A stretch of 64,000 nucleotides of DNA from positions 98,049,491 through 98,113,490 of the forward strand of contig CM037595.1 of assembly GCA_021018995.1 (NCBI GenBank), written 5' to 3'. The position numbers and the translations under genes were made by a program. Source of the DNA: Chloranthus sessilifolius (lineage: Eukaryota > Streptophyta > Magnoliopsida > Chloranthales > Chloranthaceae). Positions 1 to 12,408 of this stretch are shown here, in pieces (position 1 is the first letter of the stretch; each line of letters opens with the position of its first letter). Under the pieces are notes generated by a model. It saw only the letters and a program-made list of their open reading frames with translations, was not told the DNA's origin and did no database searches.

Positions 1-121
1 TTGTGTTTCTGAAGAGAAGAGCGGTTGCCTTTATGTTGCTTCTACAGTTTGCTATTATTTTATTTTATTTTGTTTTTAAAGTAGCTGTTTTAGTTGATGA
101 CCGTTAGCTGGTGGGGTTAGA

Positions 122-125
<4 letters not shown>

Positions 126-180
<55 letters not shown>
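126..180. repeat. (TA)n microsatellite
   Basis: An uninterrupted TA dinucleotide run of about 55 bases. Runs of this kind recur through the window. Confidence 0.97.
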
Positions 181-181
<1 letters not shown>

Positions 182-243
182 TAAACTGAAGTATACTCAA
201 CAGCCTAAAATCCGAGCTCAGAATTTGAGTTAATTCGAGCAAT

Positions 244-516
244 TTGCTCGGACGAAGATCTGTCCTTCATATTCTGAGCTCATTTACAGGGAGAAATCAC
301 ATTTACAGGGAGAAAAACAAACCTCCGAATGGACCTATTCCAAAGAGGTATGTTATTGGTCCTCATCGCGAGAATGTGAGGCCTAAATTGAGACATGTGG
401 TGAGAAGCGAATCTATTTATGGTTCTACTACTATTCCAAGTGATCAGGAAAAGGGATTTACTTTGACCTTTTGTGTTTTTGGTAGAGTAGGATTTTCCTT
501 CTTTTTATGTACTTGA
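244..516 (+). CDS. possible terminal coding exon, unrecognised
   Basis: A 90-codon open frame beginning inside the window. The central part (about residues 22-70) is rich in charged residues and proline (for example KPPNGPIPKRYVIGPHRENV) and looks more protein-like than the other short frames nearby. The last 20 residues are hydrophobic and may be chance read-through. The frame could be the last exon of a gene whose other exons lie upstream of the window. A 21-base stretch (cattt acagggagaa type) is directly repeated at about 290-325. I recognise no family, so coding status is doubtful. Confidence 0.2.
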   Translation: MLGRRSVLHILSSFTGRNHIYREKNKPPNGPIPKRYVIGPHRENVRPKLRHVVRSESIYGSTTIPSDQEKGFTLTFCVFGRVGFSFFLCT

Positions 517-1010
517 ATGGTGTGTATTTCTGTCTTTTTGTTTTGATTAGATATTTTAAAATATAAAAAAAAATATTTGAAAAACTTAAAAAAAGATTTA
601 TTTTTAAAGGTGTGTTAATTCGAGAATATTTAATGCAGTGTATCGTAATGAATCTTGTTTATATTTAATGAAGTGTGTTCACTTTCTTAGATTTGATTCA
701 GTGGGATCTCATTTAGCTTAATTTATTTTAATTGGATTTGTTAAATTAGTGCCATGTTTACTCATGATCACTGTTCGTATGCATCACATTTTCTTATCTT
801 GTATAAATAGATCATGTGATCATTGATAATAAATGGTGTTGCAATACCAAGTAAACTGAGCTTCTCTGGTGTGTTTTGTTTCACCCTTATACCTAAAAAT
901 ATATCAGCTAGCTGCCTTATTATATTGTATGTCTATCATTGCGTATCTTTTTGACATATTGTAGCCTAGCCCTATAGCCTATTCAACTTGAGCCATTAAG
1001 CTCATTGGAG

Positions 1011-1177
1011 TATGGATCAAAATTTCGTCCGGTACTGATATGTATCGGACGATACGTATCGATATCGGTGGTTTATATGATATATATCGAACGATACATT
1101 TAATGTATCGTTCAATACAGACCAATACCGATACGTATCATCCGATTCGTATCGGTTTTCAAGCATTTTGATCCATG
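1011..1177. mobile_element. F2 hAT-like MITE, copy 1 (167 bp)
   Basis: Terminal inverted repeats TATGGATCAAAAT and ATTTTGATCCATG bound a core of repeated palindromes of the type cgatacgtatcgg. The flanks CATTGGAG (1003-1010) and CATAGGAG (1178-1185) agree at 7 of 8 bases, which fits the 8-bp target duplication of hAT elements. Three more copies lie at 17174, 41063 and 62413. It is too short to code; transposition would need a hAT transposase supplied elsewhere. Confidence 0.8.
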
Positions 1178-1185
1178 CATAGGAG

Positions 1186-2230
1186 TGTTTTACACGTAAT
1201 GTCCTGAGCCAAGTGAATCAGGAGTTATTGGCCTAACAAAAGCTACAATGGTCGAGTAGAAAGCAAGAAAGAGCAAAGCAAACTACCTAAAACTGGTTAT
1301 ATCGAGCTCGTTTATATTGTCAAGGTCGCACCTATGACTTGTTCAATTTTTGTAGCCTCTTTGACTCGAGAAAATAAATCCGTTGGGGTGTCTCTGTACA
1401 CCTATAATCCTAAACCATCTAGTGTAGGGTGCATTGATCTAAAGCTCGCTACAAGGAAGCTCTTTCAGAAGCGGATTTCCAGTCTGAAGATGAGACAGCT
1501 TATTTCTAGTAAGAATCGGAGCCAGTGGCAATCAAATCTGAGGAGAAATAAGACGAGGGATGGAGTTTCAGACAAAGTTGAATATGAGGAATTGAGGATA
1601 GGCTTTTCTTACGGTCTCTTTCTTTCTATTGGGTTGTTAGCCTGACGATTGATCCTTCAATAGGTTGGCTTTGCCCTTCGGGTAAGACAAGGAGTGACCA
1701 TGTTTTCCTTCCTTTGGATAATTAGAAAGCTTAAAAGGATTAAAAAGATTGAGCATTGCACAAGTCACTTGTAGTGTGTTTGAATCTCAAAGATTGTGAT
1801 GTTATACCTATTCCTAAAAATCATGTTAAAATATCTTTATACAATATTGTTTATGTAATATTATTCAGTCTCTTAATGACAAGTTGAGTTTAAATAGGAT
1901 GTGTTGGGTATGGCTTATTGGTTTGTAACTGTTGATAATCGCAAGAATTGGAATACTCAATAGTGATATAAACTTGTTTCAGTTTTGTACCTTTGCTAGT
2001 AGTACTATTGAATTGGCTGATTTGATTTTAAAAAATGGCAGAAATTTTTTAATATTGTGATTGTTTTAAAAAAAGAGAAAATATTAGACTATTTTTCATA
2101 AATTGAATAAATATGGACGGACGTCTACCACAGCAAGCAAACGTCCACTTATGAAATTTTTTGGATGGCCGAACCTACCATTTCTTCTCCATTCAACTGA
2201 TTTCTTTTTTGTATTTTCCTTTGTCCTATT
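1186..2230. other. unassigned sequence
   Basis: No domain, RNA or repeat was recognised. A 103-codon open frame on the plus strand (1334-1645) has no features I can place and is probably chance. Confidence 0.5.
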
Positions 2231-2463
2231 TGTTGGAATTTTCCCACATCGTTTGTGGGTAGGTCCTTCTTGGGCTCTTTATATTTTGGCCAAACCTCAC
2301 CTTACAAGTCGGTTTTGTGAGGTTGAGTTAGGCCCGTTGGGGCGTGTTGGAATTGTCCCACATTGTTTGTGGGCAGGCCCTTCTTGAGCTCTTTATATGT
2401 TGGACAAACCTCACCTTACAAGTCGGTTTTGTGAGGTTGAGTTAGGCCCATTAAATTTCTACA
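2231..2463 (+). mobile_element. tandem pair of TRIM-type solo LTRs (fossil)
   Basis: Two head-to-tail units (2231-2344 and 2345-2463) each start TGTTGGAAT, continue with a TCCCACAT box and a CTCTTTATAT motif, and then the hallmark block CCTCACCTTACAAGTCGGTT followed by gaggttgagttaggccc. The second unit ends in CA. This layout is typical of short plant TRIM/SMART LTRs, which carry a promoter but no genes. The tandem arrangement suggests unequal recombination or a collapsed element. Confidence 0.7.
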
Positions 2464-2500
2464 CTATTTTGAAAAAAAGGGGGAGAAAATTTGTAACCTA

Positions 2501-2616
2501 TTGAATGTTGCATGGGTTGTGTGTTAAATTCTTTTAAAATTCTAGAATTATTATATATTGAATGTTGCATGGGTTGTGTTATGAAATTCCTTTAAAATTC
2601 TAGAATTATTATATAC
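2501..2616. repeat. 57-bp tandem duplication
   Basis: A unit starting ttgaatgttgcatgggttgt and ending ctagaattattatata occurs twice in a row (2501-2557 and 2558-2616) with few differences. Confidence 0.85.
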
Positions 2617-2799
2617 CACACTGCTACACTTGATCTTGTGTGTTCACTGTTTCAGGTTATAGGTTAAAGGCGATATTTTAAAGCTCAGTAAAAACTTGTG
2701 TTATATTTTCAAGAGCTTCAATATAATTGGCACTGTGTTTAGGGGGAGTTATCGGGCTGTATTTTATTTCACATTGCAAGTAGACTTGATGTATAGGGC

Positions 2800-3175
2800 T
2801 TAGATTGAGCAATAGCTATACTAATGTATTTTTTCTTTTGAGTCCATGTAAACCAAGTTTTGTCATGATTGTGACAAAGGAGGGAGACTGTTAGCACTTT
2901 TGTCCCAATCATGATCGAACCCGAGTCATAAACTCCCATAGATTTTTTTGCCAATTATACCCGATAGAATCTGCTATTCGTTTAAGCTGCATAGACAAAT
3001 AAATTCTCCATGCAGCAATTCCCGACCGACCTTGTAGCTCAGTCAAGGACAGTACATGGCATCCCATGATCACGGTCACTCTTGGTGATGTGTGCCATAT
3101 GGAACCAACACGACGGTCATCTACATTCTCAATTACGGACAACAATCACTACATCTCAAATTCTCAAGTAACCTA
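2800..3175 (+). mobile_element. possible 3' end of an LTR retroelement (fossil)
   Basis: The stretch ending in a purine tract (aaaggagggagac, about 2876-2888) followed at once by TGTTAGCACTTTTGTCCC looks like a polypurine tract plus LTR start. The preceding text (aagttttgtcatgattgtga) resembles the 3' ends of SIRE/Maximus-like copia elements. No coding domain is left and the far LTR end is not visible, so this is tentative. Confidence 0.3.
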
Positions 3176-3186
3176 ATATGATATAT

Positions 3187-3552
3187 GTACCTCCGTGAAA
3201 TTGTGACTCAAATGATGGAGATCATTTTTTTGTTCACACAATTGTTCTTGAGGTCTTGGGCACAACATTAGACGGTCAATTTTTTATTCCACGTGGCACA
3301 GTGTCCAAAAAGTGACTCTAAATTTATATGGCACACTCAAAATATGATTTTTGAGTCACTTTTTGAGATGTGTGCTATGTGGAATTAAAAATTGGTCGTC
3401 TGATGGCACTTCATGATCTCAAGATCATTGATGCGAATGATTGGGACGAACAACGATTTCCATCTTCTAATTCAAAGTGGTCATTTCATGTTGACTTGAG
3501 GAGATGGGATGAGGTCACAATTTCACAAGGTAGGAATAATGGTACCCAGCTT
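3187..3552. mobile_element. F1 foldback (Mutator-like) MITE, copy a
   Basis: Long imperfect inverted repeat: the left arm runs from gtacctccgtgaaattgtga through ttagacggtcaattttttat, and the right arm mirrors it down to ggtcacaatttcacaaggta and ggtaccc. The centre carries the family motif cccaaaaagtgac / gtcactttttgagatgtgtg. Non-coding. Confidence 0.75.
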
Positions 3553-4029
3553 ATATTAAAAAAAATTAGGGATTTTTGCATACACCCCCCTGAGTTATGT
3601 CGTATTTGTACTCCGCCTCCCGTGCTTCACCTATTTGCACTGTGGCCATAGCTTTTGTCTTCCCTGTATGCATAACTTCCTACAATGACATATCACTACG
3701 TGGAAATGGTTGACTATTTCAGAATCGTTAATTATCTGAGAAAATGACCTTTTTACCCTCAAATTTTATACCTTTTAACATTAATTTTCCCACAACCATA
3801 GTCTTCAACCATCCTCGTCAGCCTCTATGACTTGTAGACTCCATTAGCAGCCCACTAACCCAACTCGAAACTCCCATAAGAAACTACCCTTCAAATCTGC
3901 ATCCACTCTAATCATTGTATTCTTGCCCATCAACACATCAAGAGTGTTACAAATGGTTATATATAAAATCAAAACCACCAAATCAATACTTTCGTGTTCT
4001 TGCCTATGACCAGACGAGCAACCTTGATC

Positions 4030-4357
4030 ATGGTGAAGAGATTGTTTAATGGGGGTTTACTATGCTGCAGAAATTTTAAGTATTGTAGAGATTGCAGTGG
4101 CTTCTAATGGGGGTTTGACTACTGTTATCTTCTTACCGGTGAGATTGCAGTGGATTCTATTGGGGTTCACTATTATCCTGTCCCTTTTAATGGGTGCTCC
4201 TTATATCCTTTTCATCGTCGCATATGGCTTGTGGATCGATCGTTGCGTATGGATCTCAATCCCATGTTATTGCTTGTAGATCAATCATGGAAAGAGTTAT
4301 ATGAACTATGAAGAAGACGAAGTGGTTTTTTGTGGTTCGGTCATGGAAAAGGTTGTA
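4030..4357. repeat. degenerate tandem repeats, left of copia insertion
   Basis: Repeated blocks of the types gagattgcagtgg.ttctaatgggggttt and gaagaagacgaagtgg...ggtcatggaaaaggttgtat. The same second unit continues to the right of the copia element at 9206, so the element landed inside the array. Confidence 0.65.
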
Positions 4358-4362
4358 TAAAG

Positions 4363-4669
4363 TAATAGACACACACCAAATCAATCCTTCACCCATGCTG
4401 ACTCATCCCATTTGACCAAATCCACAAAAGATGCTAAAGATAAGATTTCTTGATTTGGCTTGATAAGATTTTTTGATTTGCCTCCTCTTTTGATGTTGGC
4501 ACAATCTCCTAATTTGTTAGGATTTTAAACTCTTTCCTCTCTTGTATATGTACAGTTGGCCGGCTCTCACTAATTAAGAGATTCAACTGATATAATTTTG
4601 GTTATTTATACTCATGTACTCCTCATGTAAAAGCAAGGAAAATAAAACTCTTATTTTCATTATGTTTCA
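4363..4669 (+). repeat. 5' LTR of copia element
   Basis: 307 bp ending in CA immediately before the primer-binding site. It matches 8804-9205 along its length. Contains tcttgtatatgtacagttgg, a likely promoter region, and an aataaaa signal near the end. Confidence 0.88.
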
Positions 4670-4681
4670 TGGTATCAAAGC
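4670..4681 (+). promoter_or_regulatory. primer-binding site (initiator tRNA-Met type)
   Basis: tggtatcaaagc directly follows the 5' LTR and is complementary to the 3' end of plant initiator tRNA-Met apart from one position. Confidence 0.85.
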
Positions 4682-4739
4682 ATTAAAGTCTAACGACTTG
4701 CTTTTCGGTTTTGTTCTATTCTTCATTTTTTTTGTTACT

Positions 4740-5680
4740 CATAGAGTTTGCACCAGTCAACAATATTTCTCATTTGGTGTCTATCAAATTGGATCGCACC
4801 AATTATATGCTTTGGCTCGCTCAGTTCATGCCTGTGCTTAAAAGCACGAATATGATCGGCCTAGTTGATGGTTCTAGGTCGGCTCCTTCACAATTTCTTG
4901 GAGAAGATGGAAACTCAACCACTGATCCTAACCCTCAGTATCTACTCTGGCAATAACAGGACCAACAACTCCTAAGATGGATTAATACTACGCTATCACC
5001 GAGCATTCTATCCACGGTGGCTCGTCTCTCTACCTCTCGAGAGGTCTGGAAATTTCTTGAGAAACGGTATTCATCTCAGTTATGCAGCCATATTATACAA
5101 CTGAAGCACCAACTTCAAACTACTAAGCGAGGAGATCTGTTCGTCTTAGATTATGTTGACAAGATGAATCACATTGCCGACAACCTTACTCTTGCTGGAA
5201 AACCTGTCGATGATGAGGACTTTCTAACCATACTCATGAATGGAGTTGGACCTTTGTACAAAGCCACTATCAATTCTGCTCTTGCACGTGATACTCGAAT
5301 CACGCTCGACGATCTTATTGGTTTCATGCTCAGTGCGGAGATGCGGCATGAAGATCACCATTTGATTCAAAATGATAGTCCTATTACTGCTTTGTATGCA
5401 CCTAAGACAAAGTAAAACGTTCGTGAGAAAAGCTCCTCCAAACCTCAGCAACATTGGGGAACTGACAAGATGTCCACTATAAAGACTTCATCATCTTCTT
5501 TGTCTGATTCCCTGAGCGCTCACAAATCCAATCACATTCAATGTCAAATCTGTGGCCGTCCAAGGCATTCTGCTATTAATTGCTATCATCGTATGAACCC
5601 TGCATATGAAGGGGCAGTTCCTACAAAGAAGCTTGCTGTCATAATTGCTTCCTCTGATTCCACCATGAAAGATTAAACTT
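4740..5680 (+). pseudogene. copia gag remains
   Basis: Capsid (UBN2-type) text such as EVWKFLEKRYSSQLCSHIIQ and a later zinc knuckle CQICGRPRHSAINCYHR. The knuckle is the nucleocapsid motif that binds template RNA. Boundaries are approximate; the gene is a broken fossil. Confidence 0.85.
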
Positions 5681-6800
5681 GGTTCACCGATAGTAGCGCT
5701 TCAACACATATTACCCCTGATCTGGCAAACCTCTCCTTCCATCATGAATACAATGGGTCGGATAAGGTGGCCATCAATAACGGTTCAGGTTTGGAAATCT
5801 CAAACATTGGATCTACTTCCTTGTACCGTGATTCATCTCTATTTCATTTACAAAATATTTTACATTGTCCATCCACCTCTACAAACTTACTATATGTTAA
5901 TCAATTTTCGCATGATAACAATTGTTACTTTGTTTTTACATCCGATGATTTTCTTGTAAAGGACATCGTGACGGGGAGGACGCTTTTCCAAGGGAACAGT
6001 GAAAATGGGTTGTACACGTTTCATTTGTCAAGCAAATCTTCACATCCATCTACTCGACCGTTTGCTTTCATAGGGGAGCGGGTTACGTCATCCATCTGGC
6101 ATCAAAGGCTCGGTCATCCTACAATTTCTATTTTGTATCGTTTAGTTTCTTTTTCTAATTTACCTCTCAGTGGAACTATTAAAATAAGTAATTTTTGTGA
6201 CTCTTGTCATATAGGAAAGAGTACACGGCTGCCTTTTAATTTATCTACATCCATTGTTTCTTCTCTTCTAGAATTGATTCATTCTGAAATTTAGATCTCT
6301 CTGTCTCTCTCTCTCTTGGGTTCCAAATATTTCATACTATTTGTGGATGATTTTTCTCGATATACGTAGATATATCCAATGCAATATAAACATGAAGCCT
6401 TCAATTATTTTTTACACTTTAAAATTTATGTTCAAAAATTCTTTTCAACATCCATTAAATCTTTTCAAGGTGATGGAGGAGGGGAGTACACCAGTGCTCG
6501 GTTTAAATAATACCTACCCTAATAAGGGATTTTTCATCGATTATCGTGTCCTTATACACCCGAACAAAATAGTATGTCAGAACGCAAACATCGTCATATC
6601 GTTGATATGGGCCTTACTCTTTTACCTGATGTCGAGATGCCCATTTGTTATTAGGTAGATGCGTTTAACACTGTTGTTTACCTGATTAATCGGCTCCAGC
6701 TAAAGTACTAGGCCACTTATCACCATATGAGCGCTTATTTCAAAACCCTCCCAATTACTCATCTCTTCGGGTTTTTGGTTGCACATGTTTTCCCTATTTG
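5680..6800 (+). pseudogene. copia protease and integrase remains
   Basis: A protease-like segment (WFTDSSASTHIT, with the D-S/T-S active-site style of copia) is followed by the pre-integrase zinc-binding signature WHQRLGHP...CDSCHIGKSTRLPF and degraded integrase core. Boundaries are approximate. Confidence 0.8.
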
Positions 6801-7289
6801 CAACCCTACAACAAACATAAAATGCAATTTCGCTCTAAATCGTGTGCATTTTTGGGATACTCACTTAACTATCGTGGTTACCGATGTTTGGATTTAGATA
6901 CTGGGCGCATTTTCCTCTCTCGCCATGTTATTTTTAATGAATTACAATTTCGGTTCAAGAACAAGTCACCGCCCATTTCTCTACCTGTGGATAGTGTGTC
7001 TTCCATGATCATATCTCTCTCACCACAACCAACTCCATTCCCAACACCTACTGCCACATCCTTGGTCTCTCCACCTACTACTCATACCACTTTCACAACT
7101 TTGAAACCTACCGCTTCATCTCCTACCATGGATAACTCTTCGCGTGTTGCACCAATATTGTCCCTACAGTCCCGCCCACATTTGATGGTGACTCATGCTC
7201 AACATGAAATAAGGAAACCGAACCCAAAATATGCCTTATCGGCCTCATTGATTCCCGTTATCTCTGAACCATCATGCTTTAGCAATACT

Positions 7290-8790
7290 GTTAAACAACC
7301 CAAATGGCGAACTGCAATGATTCTCGAGTTTGACGCATTACAAAAAAATGGTACCTGGACTCTTGTCCCACCACTACCTCATTTAAATGTTTTGTCTAAC
7401 AAGTAGGTGCATAAGATCAAGCAGCATGTCGATGGCTCTATCGAACGATTCAAGGCTTGTCTTGTCGCAAATGGGTTCCATCAACAATACGGCTTGGATT
7501 ATACCAAGACATTTAGCCCGGTGGTTAAACATACTACCATCCAAACCGTTCTTGCTCTTGCCATCCATCAACAATGGCCAATACGACAACTTGATATCCA
7601 CAATGCATTTTTGCACGGGTTTTTAAATGAAGAGGTATATATGCGCCAACCTAAAGGATTCGAGGATTAAAATTTTTTCATCACATATGTTGACTAAACA
7701 GATCTCTTTATGGCTTGAAGCACGCTCCACGGGTCTAGTTTCAACGCTTCTCTGATTATCTTAAAGATCTTGGTTTTACATGTTCTAAGGCAAATTACTC
7801 TCTTCACATACCATCATCAAGGCATCACAATTCTGCTTTTAGTATATGTGGATGATATTCTTGTTACCGGCAACAGTGAGCCACATCTTCATTGGCTAAT
7901 CTCTACATTGGGCAAGGCCTTTGCTATGAAAGATTTAGGGCCTCTTCATTATCTTCTCGTTATTGAGGCTCCATGGTCCAACAATGGTCTTCACCTTACT
8001 CAAACCAACTATGTCGTTGATCTTCTTCGCTGCACACACATGGAAGATGCTAAATCAATTGTTTCCCCTGCCGTTAGTGTAAGAAAATTGGACCCACGTG
8101 ACGGAGACCCTCTCAAGGATCCATTCGAATATCGTAGTATTGTGGGTGCATTGCAATATCTTACTCTTATGCACCCCGACTTGGCCTTTTCCGTTAACCA
8201 AGTGTGTCAGTTTATGCACCAACCTTCAACTACTCATCGAGCAGCAGTTAAGCGTATTCTTCATTACATTAAAGGGACTTTAGAGGATGGTCTTTTCTTT
8301 CGTTCAAGTTCCATCAAGCTTAAAACTTATTCTGATACTGATTATGCAGGCAACCAGGCTAATCGAAAATGTACTAGTGGATATTGTATTTACCTGGGTT
8401 ATAATCCTATTTCTTGGAGTGTCAAAAAGTAGTCCACCGTATCTCGCTCTAGCACCGACCCCGAATATCGCCAACTTGCACATACTGCTGCAGAAATATC
8501 ATGGCTCCGCTCATTGTTTCAAGATCTTCACATACATTTGTCTTTCACTCCATTAATTTGGGGTGATAATATAAGCTCGATTTGTCTCGCTTCTAATTTG
8601 GTCTTTCATGCTCGGACTAAACATTTAGAGGTCGATTTTCACTATGTTGGTGAGAGGGTTGTTCGGAAGGAATTAGATGTCCGATACATCCACACCATTG
8701 AACAAGTTGCCGATATCTTCACTAAAGGTCTTTCGTCAGCTCGATTTCAGACACTCAAGGCCAAGCTGATGGTTCGCCTATGCCCCATTC
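7290..8790 (+). pseudogene. copia reverse transcriptase and RNase H remains
   Basis: Reverse transcriptase motifs [30 protein letters not shown] and the catalytic YVDDILVTG box are visible, followed by RNase H text (YSDTDYAGN, ADIFTKGL). Order and spacing are typical of the copia pol 3' half. Broken fossil. Confidence 0.88.
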
Positions 8791-8803
8791 GCTTGCGGGG
8801 GTA

Positions 8804-9205
8804 TAATAAACACACACCAAATCAATCCTCCACCCATGCTGACTCATCTCATTTGACCAAATCCACAGAAGATGCTAAAGATAAGATTTCTTGATTTTGC
8901 TTGATTTGACTTGATAAGATTTCTTGATTTGCCTCCTCTTTTAATGTTGGCAAATTCTCCTAATTTGTTAGGATTTTTAAATTCTTGATTTGGTTTGATA
9001 AAATTTATTGATTTGCCTCATCTTTTAATGTTGGAGCAATCTCCTAATTTGTTAGGATTTTAAACTTTTTCCTCTCTTGTATATGTACAGTTGGTCAGCT
9101 CCCACTAATTAAAGGATTCAACTGATATAATTTTGATTATTTATGTTCATGTATTCCTCAATGTAAAAGCAAGGAAAATAAAACTCTTATTCTCATTCTG
9201 TTTTA
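8804..9205 (+). repeat. 3' LTR of copia element
   Basis: Preceded by a G-rich tract (cttgcggggg). About 95 bp longer than the 5' LTR because a block containing tcctaatttgttaggatttt is present twice. Confidence 0.85.
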
Positions 9206-9365
9206 TAAAGAAGACGAAGTGATTTTTGTGGATTGGCTATAGAAAGGGTTGTATGAAAAAGACGAAATGGGTTTTTATGGATCGATCATTGGTCGTTTGA
9301 AGAAGACGAAGTTGGTTTTTGTGGGTCAGCCATGAGAAGGGTAATATGAAGAAGGCGAGGTTGGT
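9206..9365. repeat. minisatellite, about 47-bp unit, right of copia insertion
   Basis: Three to four diverged copies of gaagaagacgaagt.ggttttt.gtgg.tcgg.catggaaagggttgtat. It continues the array seen before 4357. Confidence 0.75.
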
Positions 9366-9839
9366 TTAGGGGGAGTGAGAGGAAGAAGTGAGTTTTGGAT
9401 ACCTTTATTTACAACTACAAATTTTTCCTTTCTAACTTGGGTTTCACATGCTTGTTTCGGTGATTGCTTTGATTCAAACCATGGATATCATTTTTCAGCA
9501 TAATCTCACTTAAGGAATCTTGAGATCGGGAACCTACCATCAAGCAGTCCAATTTTGATTCTACGTGACAGCAACCCAAAAAGTGAGCACGATCATAAGC
9601 ATACATCAAGCGTGTTTCTTGGATAACTTTTCGAGATGTGTGTCATGTGAATCAAAATCTAACCGTCTAATAAAAGGCACATGATCTCAAGATCCATTAG
9701 TGGACACGATCATAAGCATACAACAAGCGTGTTTCTTGGATCACTTTTTGAGATGTGTGCCATGTGAAACAAAATCTGACCGTTTAATAAAAGGCACATG
9801 ATCTCAAGATCCATTAGGTTGAAGATTGAACCATAAATA

Positions 9840-10330
9840 TGTTGGAAAAATTGTGAAATATTGACTCGAAATAATATAAGGAATTGGTCCAAGGCACGAG
9901 AAATATCATTGTCTTTAAACCAATATTTGCCCCCACCACTTCGACAAAGTGGTCACCAATAGGTTACCGAAAAACTAGTTTCAGAATACAACGAACCAGT
10001 TGTGTATTCTTGTGAAGGATTTGGTGAATCCATTCACGCTATCCGAGCACTAAATATTACGAGAACACTCTGATTGAAACCTTTTAAGACAAAACGAGAG
10101 AGAAGGGAGACTCCAATGTGTTAGTTGTGTCAAAACAATGATTTTAAATTCCTTATTTAGAAATCAAGTGGTGTATTAATGCACAATTTTCTTATAAAAA
10201 TGTGCTACAGACAATCCTTCAAAAAAGACACACCACTTTAGAAATACACTTCTTTTGAAAGGACACATAACTTTAAAAAGATACACCTCTTTAGAAAAGA
10301 TAAGTTTTAAAAAATTTTAAATATCCAACA
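9840..10330 (-). repeat. LTR, left copy
   Basis: Starts tgttggaaaaattgtgaaat. Contains cttcgacaaagtggtcacca, which is shared with the right copy. Confidence 0.78.
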
Positions 10331-12408
10331 ATCCCCCACTATTTAAAAGTTTTAAATCAGAGCAAAGTCAGAAATATATGCATAAATGAAAAGGTCTTAC
10401 AGACTTGAATTTTCACTTTAGTGGAAATAACTCAAAATTTGCCAAGGTCTTTAGTGAAACTAAATTTTGAACTAACGATCTTATACGACAAATTGGAACT
10501 ATTCCACACACATATTTCATATATTTAGTGTTCAATAAATAGGTTAACACATTTAGGCCCTATGCTAATATCCTAGATTTCATAAGCGTTTATGAGATAA
10601 AGTCATGTCTTAATGAAGGCTGCTCCACCCTCACACTTATATAGGTAGACCTATAAGAGATGCCCCTATGACTTTAATATCTCAACATATAGTGTTATAG
10701 CATTTATTAAGAGCAATGCTCAACCTTCCCTTATCCATTACAGATAAAAAATTATCTTTCATGGGATGTTTATGAGAATTTAATTATCATCAATGTAGTG
10801 CCCCTTTGTCTGTCACAAATTTACGACTTGTTCTACCCTTTGAACTTAAATATTGACCAAACAAAAATTAGGTAAGGTTCCTATCGTAAGTGACTGTTTG
10901 GGTAAATGGCTTTAAACTCATCCCGATTCTTCTTTTAGACTAATACTTTCCAAAATTACTCATAATTGTAATTATCAACACAAAGTATTTTTTCAGACAT
11001 TTATGCTTGAAACCACGTATCATTTGTTTTCTTATTCATTGACAAGGAAACACGCTCCATAGAGAATTTAGAAGTTTTGACTTATTCTTTATTGGTACGT
11101 CTATCAATAGACCCCCTTAAATCACTTCATTTCTCTACCTATTTCAATACAAGCAATATATTCAATGAGAATTATAATTGCTTCTTAACATCTCTTGCGA
11201 GACCGTACAAATAACACACACAATGAGCTTTACAGTTGTGATTTATTAAAGGGAAATCATCTTCAAACAATTTAGATTTTCAAATCTAAATTTATTATCT
11301 TCTTAAAATAATTCTTAGCATTTCTACTCAATTCATTTCTCAATGAACTCAATGCAATAAAACATTCATGTAATAGAAGACATCAGAGTTTCATGTATGT
11401 TTAAAACAAAATAATCATGTTCCTTAAAGTAAATAATTAAAAATTTTATAAAATAAACATGATAATCTAATCAGCTACCAATTCTTTTGATAATAACTCG
11501 ATGTTGTCAAAAAATCATGAAATTTTGATCATTGCTAATGACTCCACGCCATGTCCAATCGATCAAGGCCACTCAATGACCATGGAACTAAATCTAGTCA
11601 TTTGATTAAAATCGCGTACATATAATCACATTTAAACACATGAATGCTAAATTCTATCTCAATGAAGATTTACCAAGTTTTTGTGTTACTCATTCAATGT
11701 ACCAACCCCCACAACATAAATAATAGGAAAACAACATTGATGCTCACTTTTAGCAACATGATACAAATATTAGATCTATCAAAATAGTCTAACAATCATT
11801 CCATCATTGGCATATTTAATTTATTCAAAATTATGTAAGAGAATTCTAAGCATCTTGATTATTAGGATTGTCATGCATCATAATAGTGGAATGGTATGCC
11901 TCTATATTCATTAAATTAATAAAAAATTTTGTAAAACTAATGTTTTAAAAAAGTATCATGTGTCGTACTTCTTCAAACATTCAAACAAATCCTAACAAGT
12001 GCAATTGCATATGTCTTGAAGACAGCGAAATTAAATTAATAATTAATAATAATAAATGAAGTCAAATTCTACTTACTCGTTACTGAAAGGAAACATAAAC
12101 AAACTTCATGAAACTGTTGTATCTCTTTGGCCAACTGCAACATTCCTACACTCTAGCCTTCCATGGGAACTGGAGACAACAACCACCCAAATCCAAAGCG
12201 TCGCCTCAAATCCAACAATATGCTCAGACGAGTTATCACTGTTCTCGACTCCATGGCATGCTTCTCTACATAAAATAGAGAATCTCAAGTACAAAGACGA
12301 TCTCCCTGCTATAAGATATGCGCGTCACTATAGTGCTCCGCAATAGATTTCGACATCACAATTCTTCTGCTATAACTCATTTGAAACTAACAAATATTGC
12401 TTTAATAT

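Larger units (their letters stand above)
4363..9205 (+). mobile_element. Ty1/copia LTR retrotransposon (broken fossil)
   Basis: A full-length but decayed copia element bounded by related LTRs and a 5-bp target duplication TAAAG (4358-4362 and 9206-9210). In order it holds a 5' LTR, a tRNA-iMet-type primer site, gag with a CCHC knuckle, protease, integrase, reverse transcriptase and RNase H remains, a purine tract and a 3' LTR. Short LTRs and the gag text (RTNYMLWLAQFMPVL) recall the Ale/Retrofit lineage. It is interrupted in many places (roughly half a dozen or more breaks) and cannot be active. The two LTRs differ clearly, including a large length difference, so the insertion is old. Confidence 0.93.

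Noticed and set aside
1334-1645. 103-codon open frame as a gene
   Set aside because: No motif, no codon pattern and no neighbouring exons; such frames are expected by chance.
3016-3060. cttgtagctcagtcaagg as a tRNA gene
   Set aside because: It resembles a D-arm but no anticodon stem or B box follows.
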